The notes: generated from the sequence alone by a model not told the origin. A stretch of 8,321 nt of DNA from Candidatus Brocadiaceae bacterium (GCA_919901895.1 CAKKQI010000186.1:1-8321), one strand, 5' to 3'; shown: positions 1 through 5,386, counted from the stretch's first letter. Program-made: numbers and translations.

Positions 1-429
1 CAGGGGATAATCCAGCCAACGGGGTAAATCCCGGCGTTTTTTGAATAGGAACGTATGGATTTTCGCCAGGTATTCTGAAAGTAATCCGAATGGGCAAACC
101 CAACTGCAGAATCCTTTTTTCAGGAGGAGCGCGCTCAGCAAAATAAGCAGAAGTAAAACCAGTCCGGCCGGATGAACCGGATTAAATACACCGGTGACCA
201 GCCAGTATTTTAAACTAATCATAGCCGCAATCGGTAAAAATCCCTCTACCCCGGGCGGACGAGAGACGGTGGGCGTTAACCCTTTTTCTAATTGATGGAC
301 AAAAATAGCAAACTGGATACCCGTCAGTAAAATTATTGCCAGGAATCCGAACTGTCCCAGCTTGCGGTAGGGCTGGATCCGGAATTTGCCAGATTTGATT
401 GTTCGGTTACCTGTTTTAATACTTTCCAT
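1..429 (-). CDS. Membrane polyferredoxin, NapH/NosR-like 4Fe-4S protein (C-terminus beyond window)
   Basis: The frame is open for 143 codons from an ATG at 427-429 to the left edge, so the C-terminal part is missing. Residues about 28-48 and 87-104 are hydrophobic membrane segments, with a further moderately hydrophobic stretch near 64-82. Right after the last helix comes a CxxxCP motif (C108, C112 in GFCSWVCPFG), the hallmark of the membrane polyferredoxins related to NapH, NosR and CcoG (Fer4_5 type). The family normally continues with more helices and two ferredoxin-type 4Fe-4S motifs, which would lie outside the window. Such proteins pass electrons between the quinone pool or cytoplasmic ferredoxin and periplasmic or membrane partners; the partner here is unknown. 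The N-terminus is basic and cytoplasmic-looking. No good Shine-Dalgarno precedes the ATG, and a palindrome-rich gap separates it from the upstream operon, so it is probably a separate unit. Confidence 0.82.
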   Translation of the reverse strand, partial: MESIKTGNRTIKSGKFRIQPYRKLGQFGFLAIILLTGIQFAIFVHQLEKGLTPTVSRPPGVEGFLPIAAMISLKYWLVTGVFNPVHPAGLVLLLLILLSALLLKKGFCSWVCPFGLLSEYLAKIHTFLFKKRRDLPRWLDYPL

Positions 430-537
430 TTTAGGTAGCGAAGTCCCGACCCCGCCTTGGCGTGGTCGGTATCGGCAGAGTGTTCAAGAACAATTTATCA
501 GAGGTAGCCGCGACCCTTGCGAAGCGACAGCGGAGTT

Positions 538-556
538 CCCCGATGTAATATCGGGG
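538..556. repeat. CCCCGAT-N5-ATCGGGG stem-loop (copy 1)
   Basis: A perfect 7-bp inverted repeat with a 5-base loop (GTAAT). The same stem, with a different 4-base loop, recurs at 5892-5909, which suggests a dispersed palindromic repeat family and not a gene-specific element. Confidence 0.65.
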
Positions 557-587
557 GGTGGTCGCCTTCAGAAGAGGCGGGGACAAT

Positions 588-625
588 CCGCTCCGCCTTC
601 CGCCTTAGGCGGAGCGGAAGGCGGA
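588..625. repeat. Compound palindrome with mutually exclusive hairpins
   Basis: Three alternative stems share the same bases. CCGCTCCGCC (588-597) pairs with 608-617. TCCGCCTTCCGC (592-603) pairs with 614-625. The central TCCGCC (599-604) pairs with GGCGGA (608-613) around a TTA loop. All matches are perfect. The TCCGCCTTAGGCGGA core resembles palindromes scattered between genes in many candidate-phylum genomes. Confidence 0.7.
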
Positions 626-705
626 CCGCCGCTATAACATAGGGGAATTTATCATCATCCCGAAAGCATTCAGGGTAAGTTGCTTCATTTGACTAAATAA
701 TTACG

Positions 706-999
706 TTATTTTTTGTCCTTATTTTTTGCTGTTGGCTCATCTGGTCCTGATGGGGAAATTCCAGGCGGCGGTTTTTCGCTGAGCGCTTTTATATCCTGTC
801 CCAGACAATACTTGGCGTATTCGCACCATTCCGCGCAGCCAAGATCAAGTTTGGGATTCCGGAAATTATGGCCGCACTTTTTGCAACGCCGGTAGGGTTC
901 ATTCTTCCAAAACTCAACCTTAGCCCGGCAGTTCGGGCAATCCACTTCGTAAATATCGTCGGGTTTCCAGAATTGAATATCTTGGCCGGGACATTTCAT
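706..999 (-). CDS. Small zinc-ribbon (Cys-rich) protein
   Basis: A 97-residue soluble protein. Its N-terminal 67 residues carry eight cysteines: C3, a CxxC pair at C21/C24, a second pair at C39/C42, and C55, C59, C65. The two CxxC pairs about 15 residues apart look like a zinc ribbon or rubredoxin-like knuckle, and the last three could form a second metal site. Small proteins starting MKCPGQD and ending this domain with a C-x3-C-x5-C motif recur in anaerobic bacteria, sometimes fused to HD phosphohydrolase domains; this is from memory of the family. The tail after residue 70 is charged, proline-rich and probably disordered. AAGAGG at 1005-1010 sits 5 bases before the ATG and supports this start. 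It is the last gene of the Rrf2-led run, 83 bp after the Nfu gene. Function unknown; metal binding is likely. Confidence 0.75.
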   Translation of the reverse strand: MKCPGQDIQFWKPDDIYEVDCPNCRAKVEFWKNEPYRRCKKCGHNFRNPKLDLGCAEWCEYAKYCLGQDIKALSEKPPPGISPSGPDEPTAKNKDKK

Positions 1000-1082
1000 A
1001 ATAACCTCTTCAGGGCGTCCAAAAACCCACGTTTGTTATCCGGACTGTGTCATAATCACTTTTTGGACAGTCTGTTTTATTC

Positions 1083-1307
1083 CTAATCCACCGCTTCCAC
1101 ATTTTTAACCTGCGGTACGGCTTTTTTAAGCCGCTGTTCTATTCCTTGCTTTAAGGTCATTTGCGACATCGGACATCCGCCGCAGGCGCCGGTTAATCTT
1201 ACTTTAACCAGACCGTCAGCCGTTACTTCAACCAATTCTACATCACCACCATCGGCCTGTAAAGCCGGCCTGATGTCTTCTAAGGCCTGGGCTACTTTTT
1301 CTTTCAT
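1083..1307 (-). CDS. NifU C-terminal domain (Nfu-type) Fe-S scaffold protein
   Basis: A 74-residue stand-alone Nfu domain covering the whole protein. The signature is clear: the helix with RPALQADGGDVELV near residues 13-26, then GACGGCP with C42 and C45, whose CxxC pair holds a bridging 4Fe-4S cluster between two subunits. Nfu proteins receive and hand over Fe-S clusters to apo-targets in the cytoplasm. An in-frame ATG 15 bases further upstream (1322) exists, but GAGGG at 1316-1320 lies 8 bases before the ATG at 1307 and inside the longer reading, so the shorter start is preferred. The gene follows the DUF2249/hemerythrin fusion after 67 bp that include a dispersed repeat. Its place in an Rrf2-led operon fits cluster assembly or repair under stress. 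Confidence 0.94.
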   Translation of the reverse strand: MKEKVAQALEDIRPALQADGGDVELVEVTADGLVKVRLTGACGGCPMSQMTLKQGIEQRLKKAVPQVKNVEAVD

Positions 1308-1315
1308 TTTATTAA

Positions 1316-1320
1316 CCCTC
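1316..1320 (-). promoter_or_regulatory. Shine-Dalgarno deciding the Nfu start
   Basis: GAGGG on the minus strand, 8 bases before the ATG at 1305-1307. It falls inside the coding region of the longer alternative start at 1322, which itself has no ribosome site. Confidence 0.65.
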
Positions 1321-1331
1321 ATTTATGGTTA

Positions 1332-1372
1332 TTTAATCCGTGTAGTCTGTTCTTAAATCTGTGTAATCAGCG
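1332..1372. repeat. Dispersed AATCTGTGTAATC repeat, copy A
   Basis: About 40 bp made of two related units (AATCCGTGTAGTC and AATCTGTGTAATC) separated by about 12 bases. The last 21 bases match 6583-6603 exactly. It sits between the stop of the DUF2249/hemerythrin gene and the Nfu gene, so it would lie inside the operon mRNA. Related copies are at 4034-4074 and 6562-6603. Similar AATCTGTG..AATCCGTG sequences are common intergenic repeats in environmental bacterial genomes. Confidence 0.75.
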
Positions 1373-1374
1373 GG

Positions 1375-2610
1375 TTAGATTCTTTTTATTTTCACCGACC
1401 AGTCTTTGGGTCCTTTCAGTTCATATTCCCATTCATATTTACCTTTTTGTTCGGCTTCAAATTGATAATGCAATGGCCGGGGGTCATGGTCGTTGATTAT
1501 TTCTAACGTTTCTCCCGGTTTTAAAGTGTCCCAGATTTCAAATATTTTCTCGTGCCTCTCAAACGGCGGCATCGGCCGCAAATCCAGAGTCTGTATTTTT
1601 CCGTTCATATTTTTATCTCCTTTCGGCTGGTCAGCCGGGGTAAAACAACAATACCCGATTTTATCACACTGCCGTTTAACCTCCTTCCATTCTTCTTCAG
1701 TCAATATCTGAAGGGCAATCTGGTAAAGGATATTGTCTTCCTTGAAAATATGGCTTTCCAGTTCCTTCGCAATGAATCCGCCTAACTCCGTAACTTTATT
1801 TTTAAATTCGGCGAAATCGTACTTCTGGTGGTTATGGGCTATCTGGTATAATTCTTTTTTTCTTTTCCGGAATTCCACGTGGTCCAGTTCCATAATCTGG
1901 GGCGGTTCAACCACATCATGCGCCTTTAATTTGGGAAATAAGGCCTCTTCCTCCCGCTGGTGGTGGTTTTCCGCTTCCACCAGATGATGGGCAATATCTT
2001 TTAATTTTTCCGTCTGTTCTTCCCCCAATTCCTTGAAACTTTTAATCTGCGGTAATTTCTTCAAAAATTCACCCAGTTCTTTTAAATTTTGAAGAATGAC
2101 TTTATGCTCCTCCATCAGGGTATGAACCGGATGCGGCGCTGGTACTTCAATTTTCTTATTCACTAGAGCATCGCGCATGGCTTCCAGATGAATGTCGCAT
2201 AAACTGCTCCGGATTTCATCATGGGAAACGCCTTCCCTGATTAATTCCTGTTCCACCGCTCCCAATGTTCTGGCATCGATCCCCTGCAGGAATTTCTTGG
2301 CTTTTTCTTTGGTCTCAGCGGAAACCTGGCCGTCTTTTAACTCCTTTAACAGTTGTTTAAATTCCGCTTTCTGATTAACCGCCGGTGCGGTCCGTTTGAC
2401 CTGTATAATCCATTCGGCGGGTCCTTCTTTTTCAAAGGAAATATCAAACTCATTGCGCGCCTTAAGCATATAAACCAGCGGCAGCGGATTAAACTCAAAA
2501 ATAAGCCGGAGCGCCCCGCCTTCTTTAAGACCGTTTACCGCCGGGAAAATTTTCTTTTCCTTTTCTTCGTGTTTTAATCCCCGAACATCAATGGTATTAA
2601 TCTTATTCAT
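1375..2610 (-). CDS. DUF2249-DUF438-hemerythrin-DUF2249 multidomain protein
   Basis: A 411-residue soluble protein. Domains in order: DUF2249 (about 3-75), a helical DUF438-type domain (about 82-150), a hemerythrin HHE four-helix bundle (about 163-295), a short tail with CC (C321, C322), and a second DUF2249 (about 338-411). Di-iron ligands expected of the HHE fold are visible: H169 in EEH, H217 with E221 (HxxxE), H244, and H287 with E291 (HxxxE). Such proteins bind a di-iron site and are linked to sensing or detoxifying oxygen and NO or to iron storage; DUF2249 is a small TusA-like fold of unknown role. The ATG at 2610 is preferred over one at 2670, because the latter lies in an intergenic repeat and the GGGGGTAGAGA just before 2610 gives a ribosome site. 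The C-terminal DUF2249 carries its own in-frame ribosome site and ATG (1606-1623). It follows the FmdE-like gene by 147 bp. Confidence 0.9.
   Translation of the reverse strand: MNKINTIDVRGLKHEEKEKKIFPAVNGLKEGGALRLIFEFNPLPLVYMLKARNEFDISFEKEGPAEWIIQVKRTAPAVNQKAEFKQLLKELKDGQVSAETKEKAKKFLQGIDARTLGAVEQELIREGVSHDEIRSSLCDIHLEAMRDALVNKKIEVPAPHPVHTLMEEHKVILQNLKELGEFLKKLPQIKSFKELGEEQTEKLKDIAHHLVEAENHHQREEEALFPKLKAHDVVEPPQIMELDHVEFRKRKKELYQIAHNHQKYDFAEFKNKVTELGGFIAKELESHIFKEDNILYQIALQILTEEEWKEVKRQCDKIGYCCFTPADQPKGDKNMNGKIQTLDLRPMPPFERHEKIFEIWDTLKPGETLEIINDHDPRPLHYQFEAEQKGKYEWEYELKGPKDWSVKIKRI
1606..1623 (-). promoter_or_regulatory. Internal Shine-Dalgarno and ATG for the C-terminal DUF2249
   Basis: Minus-strand AAAGGAGAT (1615-1623) lies 6 bases before an in-frame ATG (1606-1608), with the GGAG core 8 bases away. 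This is among the best ribosome sites in the window, yet it lies within the coding sequence, right at the join between the hemerythrin part and the final DUF2249. Initiation here would give a separate 77-residue DUF2249 protein. Confidence 0.6.
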
Positions 2611-2665
2611 ATTCTCTACCCCCCTATTTAGAGCGTGTAACAAAATGAGGTTTGCGTTCGTCTTT

Positions 2666-2714
2666 GTCATTCCAGCCCCGTATCAGAGTCCGGGGTAAAC
2701 TCCAGCGGGAATCC
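2666..2714. repeat. GTCATTCC...GGGAATCC intergenic palindromic element
   Basis: Outer arms ATTCC (2669-2673) and GGAAT (2708-2712) bracket an inner CCCCG/CGGGG stem (2676-2680 and 2691-2695) and direct copies of CTCCAGC-like sequence. The form (GTCATTCC at one end, GGGAATCCA at the other) is that of a widespread bacterial intergenic repeat. A further inverted match, TCCAGCCC (2671-2678) with GGGCTGGA (2724-2731), extends the possible fold. It lies in the gap between the FmdE-like and DUF2249 genes, inside the proposed operon. Confidence 0.6.
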
Positions 2715-2757
2715 AAATAAAAAGGGCTGGATACGGTTTAGGTATTATCTCATTTCG

Positions 2758-3474
2758 TTACATGTTCTTAATTGATTCTACTTTTAACCAGTTTTCAATT
2801 CCTTTTTGTTCCACCAGCATCAATTTAACTTTTCCGACCCAGAGGTCCTGGAATTCTTTTTTCTCTTCCGGCGAAGCGGCTTCCCAGAGGACTTTTTCCA
2901 TCAGTTCACCCATTCTGGCTGATTCCGGTCCGGATGAAGGAATATTCCGGTGGTTAAGTTTCACGCGAACCGCTTTATTGTTATCCAGCCGTCTGAATTC
3001 AAAACACATTGTCTGAGGGTCTATTTTGCCTGCCTCGTCTATCGCGGGGTCAGAACTGAATTTAAGCAGGTCCTTTCGTTTGAATTTAGGACCGAGCCCG
3101 CGGAACCCGGAAGCCGGCGCGGCACCGGTGAGGAAACTGAACACCTGGCCAATTACCCCGTAAACCCCTTCATCCGGTTCGCCGTAAACGGTAATCGCGA
3201 TGTTTCCGCGAACAGGCGTTTCGCCGGGATACAGTTTTTCCAGCGCCTTTTGGCAGGACAGATACGCACCCGCCACGGTCGGACAGGCATGGCCGGCCAT
3301 TTTGACCGTTTCCGTAAAACTGTATTCTAGAACCGTTCCTTCATTTTGAAAGGCACCCAGTGTTTCAGCCAGTGGTTCTTTGAATTTAAGTGGTGGCACT
3401 TCCGAAAAAAAATCTCTGAACCCCGTTACTTTATCAATCATAAATTTTAATCGCTGAAAGCGATTTATACCCAT
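2758..3474 (-). CDS. FmdE-like domain protein
   Basis: A 238-residue soluble protein with no signal peptide or membrane helix. The central region (about 50-135) matches the FmdE family: GHACP at 61-65, then a helix with YLSCQKAL, a basic/glycine region and the ITVYGEPDEGVYGVIGQVF block. In FmdE of methanogens the GHxCP motif and the following Cys belong to a metal-binding site, and a C-terminal zinc domain is often present; here the C-terminus is helical and lacks a CxxC pair. FmdE-like proteins occur widely outside methanogens, usually with unknown function. No molybdenum/tungsten formylmethanofuran dehydrogenase subunit is in the window, so that activity should not be assumed. The ATG at 3474 overlaps the upstream stop by 10 bases, suggesting coupled translation. 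An ATG at 3441 is an alternative; neither has a strong ribosome site. Confidence 0.78.
   Translation of the reverse strand: MGINRFQRLKFMIDKVTGFRDFFSEVPPLKFKEPLAETLGAFQNEGTVLEYSFTETVKMAGHACPTVAGAYLSCQKALEKLYPGETPVRGNIAITVYGEPDEGVYGVIGQVFSFLTGAAPASGFRGLGPKFKRKDLLKFSSDPAIDEAGKIDPQTMCFEFRRLDNNKAVRVKLNHRNIPSSGPESARMGELMEKVLWEAASPEEKKEFQDLWVGKVKLMLVEQKGIENWLKVESIKNM
3449..3465 (-). other. Small perfect stem-loop at a gene junction
   Basis: AATCGCT (3449-3455) and AGCGATT (3459-3465) form a perfect 7-bp stem with a 3-base loop. It overlaps the stop codon of the upstream gene and the first codons of the FmdE-like gene. If the FmdE-like gene starts at 3441, the hairpin fills the gap between the two genes and could affect coupling or mRNA decay. 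Chance is also possible at this size. Confidence 0.4.
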
Positions 3475-3968
3475 TCTTCTTTCAGGATTTCTCCCTGCAC
3501 CCCGACCACGATATATTTAATGGGTACTTTTCTCTTGGCCGATTCCGCCGCCTGCTTGGCCAGTTGTAACAATCCCATACAGCAGGGCACCTGCATAATC
3601 AATACGGTCAGGGTATTAATCTTCGCATCTTCAATCCAGGATTTAATTTTTTCCACGTAAACATCCTGCCCTTCATCCAGTTTCGGACAGGCAATCCCGA
3701 TGGCCTTGCCTTTTCCGCCAGAAGTGGATCCGCCTTTAGCGGACAGGAATTCCGGGTGAAATCCCCCGAAAGCATAAGCCACGCAATCAGCGCTTAAAAG
3801 CACATCGGCTCCCTGGTAATAAGGGGCCATCGGCGAAATCAAATGCATCTGGATCGGCCACTGCCGCAACTGGGACGCGACTTTGCCGGCCGGCGCATCT
3901 CCTCCTCCCTCATCTTTACCTCTGAAATCAGCCATCCGCGAACCCGGACATCCTTCAAACTCGGCCAT
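3465..3968 (-). CDS. Cys-rich protein resembling a ferredoxin-type protein without its ferredoxin domain
   Basis: A 167-residue soluble protein with cysteines in conserved settings: CPGSRM at 7-12, ADC at 60-62, ACPKLDE at 93-99 and PCC at 128-130. The block SQLRQWPIQMHLISPMAPYY (32-51) and the motifs after it recall a family of about 250-290 residues found in anaerobes, where a 2x[4Fe-4S] ferredoxin domain comes first and CxGS follows it. Here translation starts just before CPGS, so the ferredoxin domain is absent. The start is firm: AGGAGG at 3977-3982 lies 8 bases before the ATG, and the upstream bases belong to repeats. The cysteines could bind a metal or cluster. Its stop overlaps the FmdE-like start, so the two are probably made together. 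The family has no known activity that I can name. Confidence 0.74.
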   Translation of the reverse strand: MAEFEGCPGSRMADFRGKDEGGGDAPAGKVASQLRQWPIQMHLISPMAPYYQGADVLLSADCVAYAFGGFHPEFLSAKGGSTSGGKGKAIGIACPKLDEGQDVYVEKIKSWIEDAKINTLTVLIMQVPCCMGLLQLAKQAAESAKRKVPIKYIVVGVQGEILKEEWV

Positions 3969-3976
3969 TTTGGTTC

Positions 3977-3982
3977 CTCCTC
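3977..3982 (-). promoter_or_regulatory. Strong Shine-Dalgarno before the Cys-rich protein
   Basis: Minus-strand AGGAGG, 8 bases before the ATG at 3966-3968. It fixes the start of the ferredoxin-less protein and argues that the short form is a real gene and not a fragment. Confidence 0.75.
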
Positions 3983-3987
3983 TCTAA

Positions 3988-4074
3988 CCACGGATTTCAC
4001 AGATTACAACTAATTGCGCTGATTTAAAGATTCAAAATCTGTGTAATCTATTCTTTAATCACTGTAATCAGTTG
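3988..4074. repeat. Dispersed AATCTGTGTAATC repeat, copy B, with an inverted unit
   Basis: The right half (4034-4074) aligns with copies A and C: AATCTGTGTAATC, about 10 bases, then a diverged second unit ending GTAATCAG. The left half (3988-4007) is an inverted unit of the CCACGGATTTCACAGATTAC type. CACAGATT (3998-4005) is complementary to AATCTGTG (4036-4043). The right end of the element reaches into the hemerythrin gene and supplies its stop codon. Confidence 0.7.
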
Positions 4075-4849
4075 CTATTTTATTAACAAATTCTTCATAT
4101 TTTTTAGGCGCCTGGCCGAATTTAAGATCGGTTTCGTTAAATTTGGCAAACATCTCGCCTATCTGGGTGGTGGTTAATTGTCGGTCCAGCCAGGGGTAAA
4201 GGATTTCATCCTCTTTTTTAATATGGCCGGTTAAAAGTTCCTGGTAAGCCAACAGGTGTTCGGCCACCGATTTTTTATCTTTTTTATTGACTCCCTCGAC
4301 AATAGCCCGGACATGGGCCCGGCCGGTCTCGTGGTCTTCGTACATCACCTTAATAATATCCAGATTGGCGTCAAAATACTTAAAAAGAATATCTTCTTCT
4401 TTGGCGTGATGGTATTTATCCGCATAAGAACGGATAAAATCAACACCGTCCATAATCAGTTGGCGGCCCTCCGGCGATTCCAGATTCATATTTTTAATCA
4501 CCGCCGGAATCAGAGCAATCCAGCATTTGATCAGAACGTGTTCCTCAACTAATTTTTTGACCGGCGGAGAATATTTTATTTCTTTTATTTCAGTTTCCGG
4601 TTTTTCTTTTCTGGCCGGCTGTTCCGCCTGAGCCGGAATTTCCTGTCCCGGGGAGATCACCCGGCTGATTTTTGCCATCAGCGATTGTTCGTGTTCAGGC
4701 GAAAGATTATGGATCTGAACGATATCCTTCAGCAGGCAGGTGCCGACGCTGCAGGGAACGCAGCCGATATCATACTCATTCAGGATATCAGCCACCGGCG
4801 GAAATTGCTTAATAACTTCTTTGATGCCTTTATTGAGATATTCTTGCAT
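4055..4849 (-). CDS. Hemerythrin-domain protein with Cys-rich N-terminal domain (RIC/YtfE-like architecture)
   Basis: A 264-residue soluble protein. Residues about 5-60 form a small helical domain resembling the DUF1858/ScdA-N type, with cysteines C30, C33 and C38 in GCVPCSVGTC. A charged proline-containing linker follows, then a hemerythrin HHE bundle (about 95-220) with likely di-iron ligands H104, H148 with E152, H173 or H179, and H209 with E213. A small Cys domain plus HHE is the layout of RIC (YtfE/ScdA) proteins, which help repair Fe-S clusters damaged by NO or peroxide; whether this protein does so is inference. GAGG at 4855-4858, 5 bases before ATG 4849, favours this start over ATG 4867, which has no ribosome site. 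The start overlaps the Rrf2 gene by 20 bases, so translation is probably coupled. The last few residues and the stop are encoded by a dispersed repeat. Confidence 0.9.
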   Translation of the reverse strand: MQEYLNKGIKEVIKQFPPVADILNEYDIGCVPCSVGTCLLKDIVQIHNLSPEHEQSLMAKISRVISPGQEIPAQAEQPARKEKPETEIKEIKYSPPVKKLVEEHVLIKCWIALIPAVIKNMNLESPEGRQLIMDGVDFIRSYADKYHHAKEEDILFKYFDANLDIIKVMYEDHETGRAHVRAIVEGVNKKDKKSVAEHLLAYQELLTGHIKKEDEILYPWLDRQLTTTQIGEMFAKFNETDLKFGQAPKKYEEFVNKIATDYSD

Positions 4850-5279
4850 AATGGCCTCTTTTTTCATTTTTTGCTTTTGGCAGCAACGATGCCAAAGTAA
4901 TGGCTTTTAATTCGGTCATTACATATTGTTCTATATTTTCTATTTTTTTCTTAAGCGGGCAGGTCCGGATATCCGGGCAGATTTTTTTATTAAAGACGCA
5001 TTTGTTAAATTTCGGCCGTCCGTGAAAAATTGTCACCAGGTCATTCAGGGATATTTCCCCGGGCGAACGAACCAGGCGGAAGCCGCCGCCGGTTCCTTTT
5101 GACGAATGCAATAACCCTTTTTTGTTCAAGATTTGAAGGATTTTCCTTAAAAACGGCCGGGGTGTTTTTAATTTCCGAACCAGTTCCGAAACCGTAATAA
5201 CATTACTGTTATGATTATTCTGCGCCATAAACGAGAGCGCTCTGATAGCATAATCAATTTCTCTGGTAATCAACCGCAT
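4830..5279 (-). CDS. Rrf2-family transcriptional regulator with probable Fe-S cluster
   Basis: A 149-residue protein of normal length for the IscR/NsrR/Rrf2 family. The N-terminal winged helix is clear: MRLITREIDYAIRAL at the start, a helix-turn-helix with TVSELVRKLKTPRPFLRKIL (about 29-48) and the wing GTGGGFRLVRSP (about 62-72). Three cysteines follow, C94, C101 and C107 (C-x6-C-x5-C), close to the pattern that holds a 2Fe-2S or 4Fe-4S cluster in IscR and NsrR. It therefore probably senses Fe-S status, NO or oxygen. ATG 5279 with AAAGGA six bases before it is preferred to a TTG at 5285. It heads the minus-strand gene run and overlaps the hemerythrin gene. An inverted repeat over its own promoter suggests autoregulation. 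Whether it is NsrR-like, IscR-like or another subgroup cannot be told here. Confidence 0.95.
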   Translation of the reverse strand: MRLITREIDYAIRALSFMAQNNHNSNVITVSELVRKLKTPRPFLRKILQILNKKGLLHSSKGTGGGFRLVRSPGEISLNDLVTIFHGRPKFNKCVFNKKICPDIRTCPLKKKIENIEQYVMTELKAITLASLLPKAKNEKRGHYARISQ

Positions 5280-5322
5280 TTCCAATCCTTTCCGACAACC
5301 GAAAAGACCCGCTTTCGTTTAC

Positions 5323-5345
5323 AATGATACCAAATTAGTATCATT
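5323..5345. promoter_or_regulatory. Inverted repeat, probable Rrf2 operator
   Basis: AATGATAC (5323-5330) and GTATCATT (5338-5345) are a perfect 8-bp inverted repeat with a 7-base spacer, 23 bp in all, typical in size for an Rrf2-family dimer site. It covers the -10 box and the -10/-35 spacer of the minus-strand promoter, the expected place for a repressor. Confidence 0.7.
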
Positions 5346-5351
5346 TGTCAA
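5324..5351 (-). promoter_or_regulatory. Promoter of the Rrf2-hemerythrin operon
   Basis: Minus-strand -35 TTGACA (5346-5351, consensus), 16-bp spacer, -10 TATCAT (5324-5329). Transcription would start near 5317, leaving a leader of about 37 bases with AAAGGA before the Rrf2 ATG. An AT-rich tract directly upstream (5352-5386) could act as an UP element. Confidence 0.75.
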
Positions 5352-5386
5352 GAAAAAAAATATTATTTTTAAAAAAATAATTTTGA
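5352..5386. other. AT-rich tract between divergent promoters
   Basis: Almost pure A and T with runs of A and T, lying between the -35 boxes of the Rrf2 promoter (minus) and the membrane-protein promoter (plus). It is upstream of both, so it could serve as a shared UP element or a bent-DNA site. Confidence 0.45.

Larger units (their letters stand above)
430..705. repeat. Gene-free intergenic stretch packed with GC-rich palindromes
   Basis: No credible gene lies here; the short open frame across it reads through palindromes and overlaps the polyferredoxin gene on the opposite strand. It holds at least four inverted repeats. One is a 10-bp stem with one mismatch at 447-456/459-468. The second is CCCCGAT/ATCGGGG at 538-544/550-556. 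The third is a compound palindrome at 588-625. The fourth is a weak CCCGAA/TTCAGGG stem near 659-675. The density of unrelated palindromes suggests a dumping ground for dispersed repeat units, not a single regulatory structure. None is followed by a clear T-run in the minus-strand direction. Confidence 0.6.

Noticed and set aside
386..637. Plus-strand open frame of 83 codons
   Set aside because: It overlaps the polyferredoxin start on the other strand and runs through palindromes; the sequence is low-complexity Gly/Pro/Arg with no family resemblance and no ribosome site.
1017..1068. GTCCAAAAA/TTTTTGGAC inverted repeat with a 34-base loop, considered as a terminator after the Nfu gene
   Set aside because: The stem is AT-rich with a long loop and no GC core, and on the minus strand the T-run is within the stem; too weak to call.
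1493..2577. Several plus-strand open frames of 60-84 codons
   Set aside because: They lie wholly opposite the DUF2249/hemerythrin gene, whose domains are clear; their translations show no recognisable motif.
2950..3330. Plus-strand open frame of 126 codons
   Set aside because: It is antisense to the FmdE-like core, is Arg-rich, and has no ribosome site or family match.
2758..3474. Reading the FmdE-like gene as evidence of methanogenesis or methylotrophy
   Set aside because: FmdE-like domains are widespread in bacteria, and no other formylmethanofuran or C1 gene is present.
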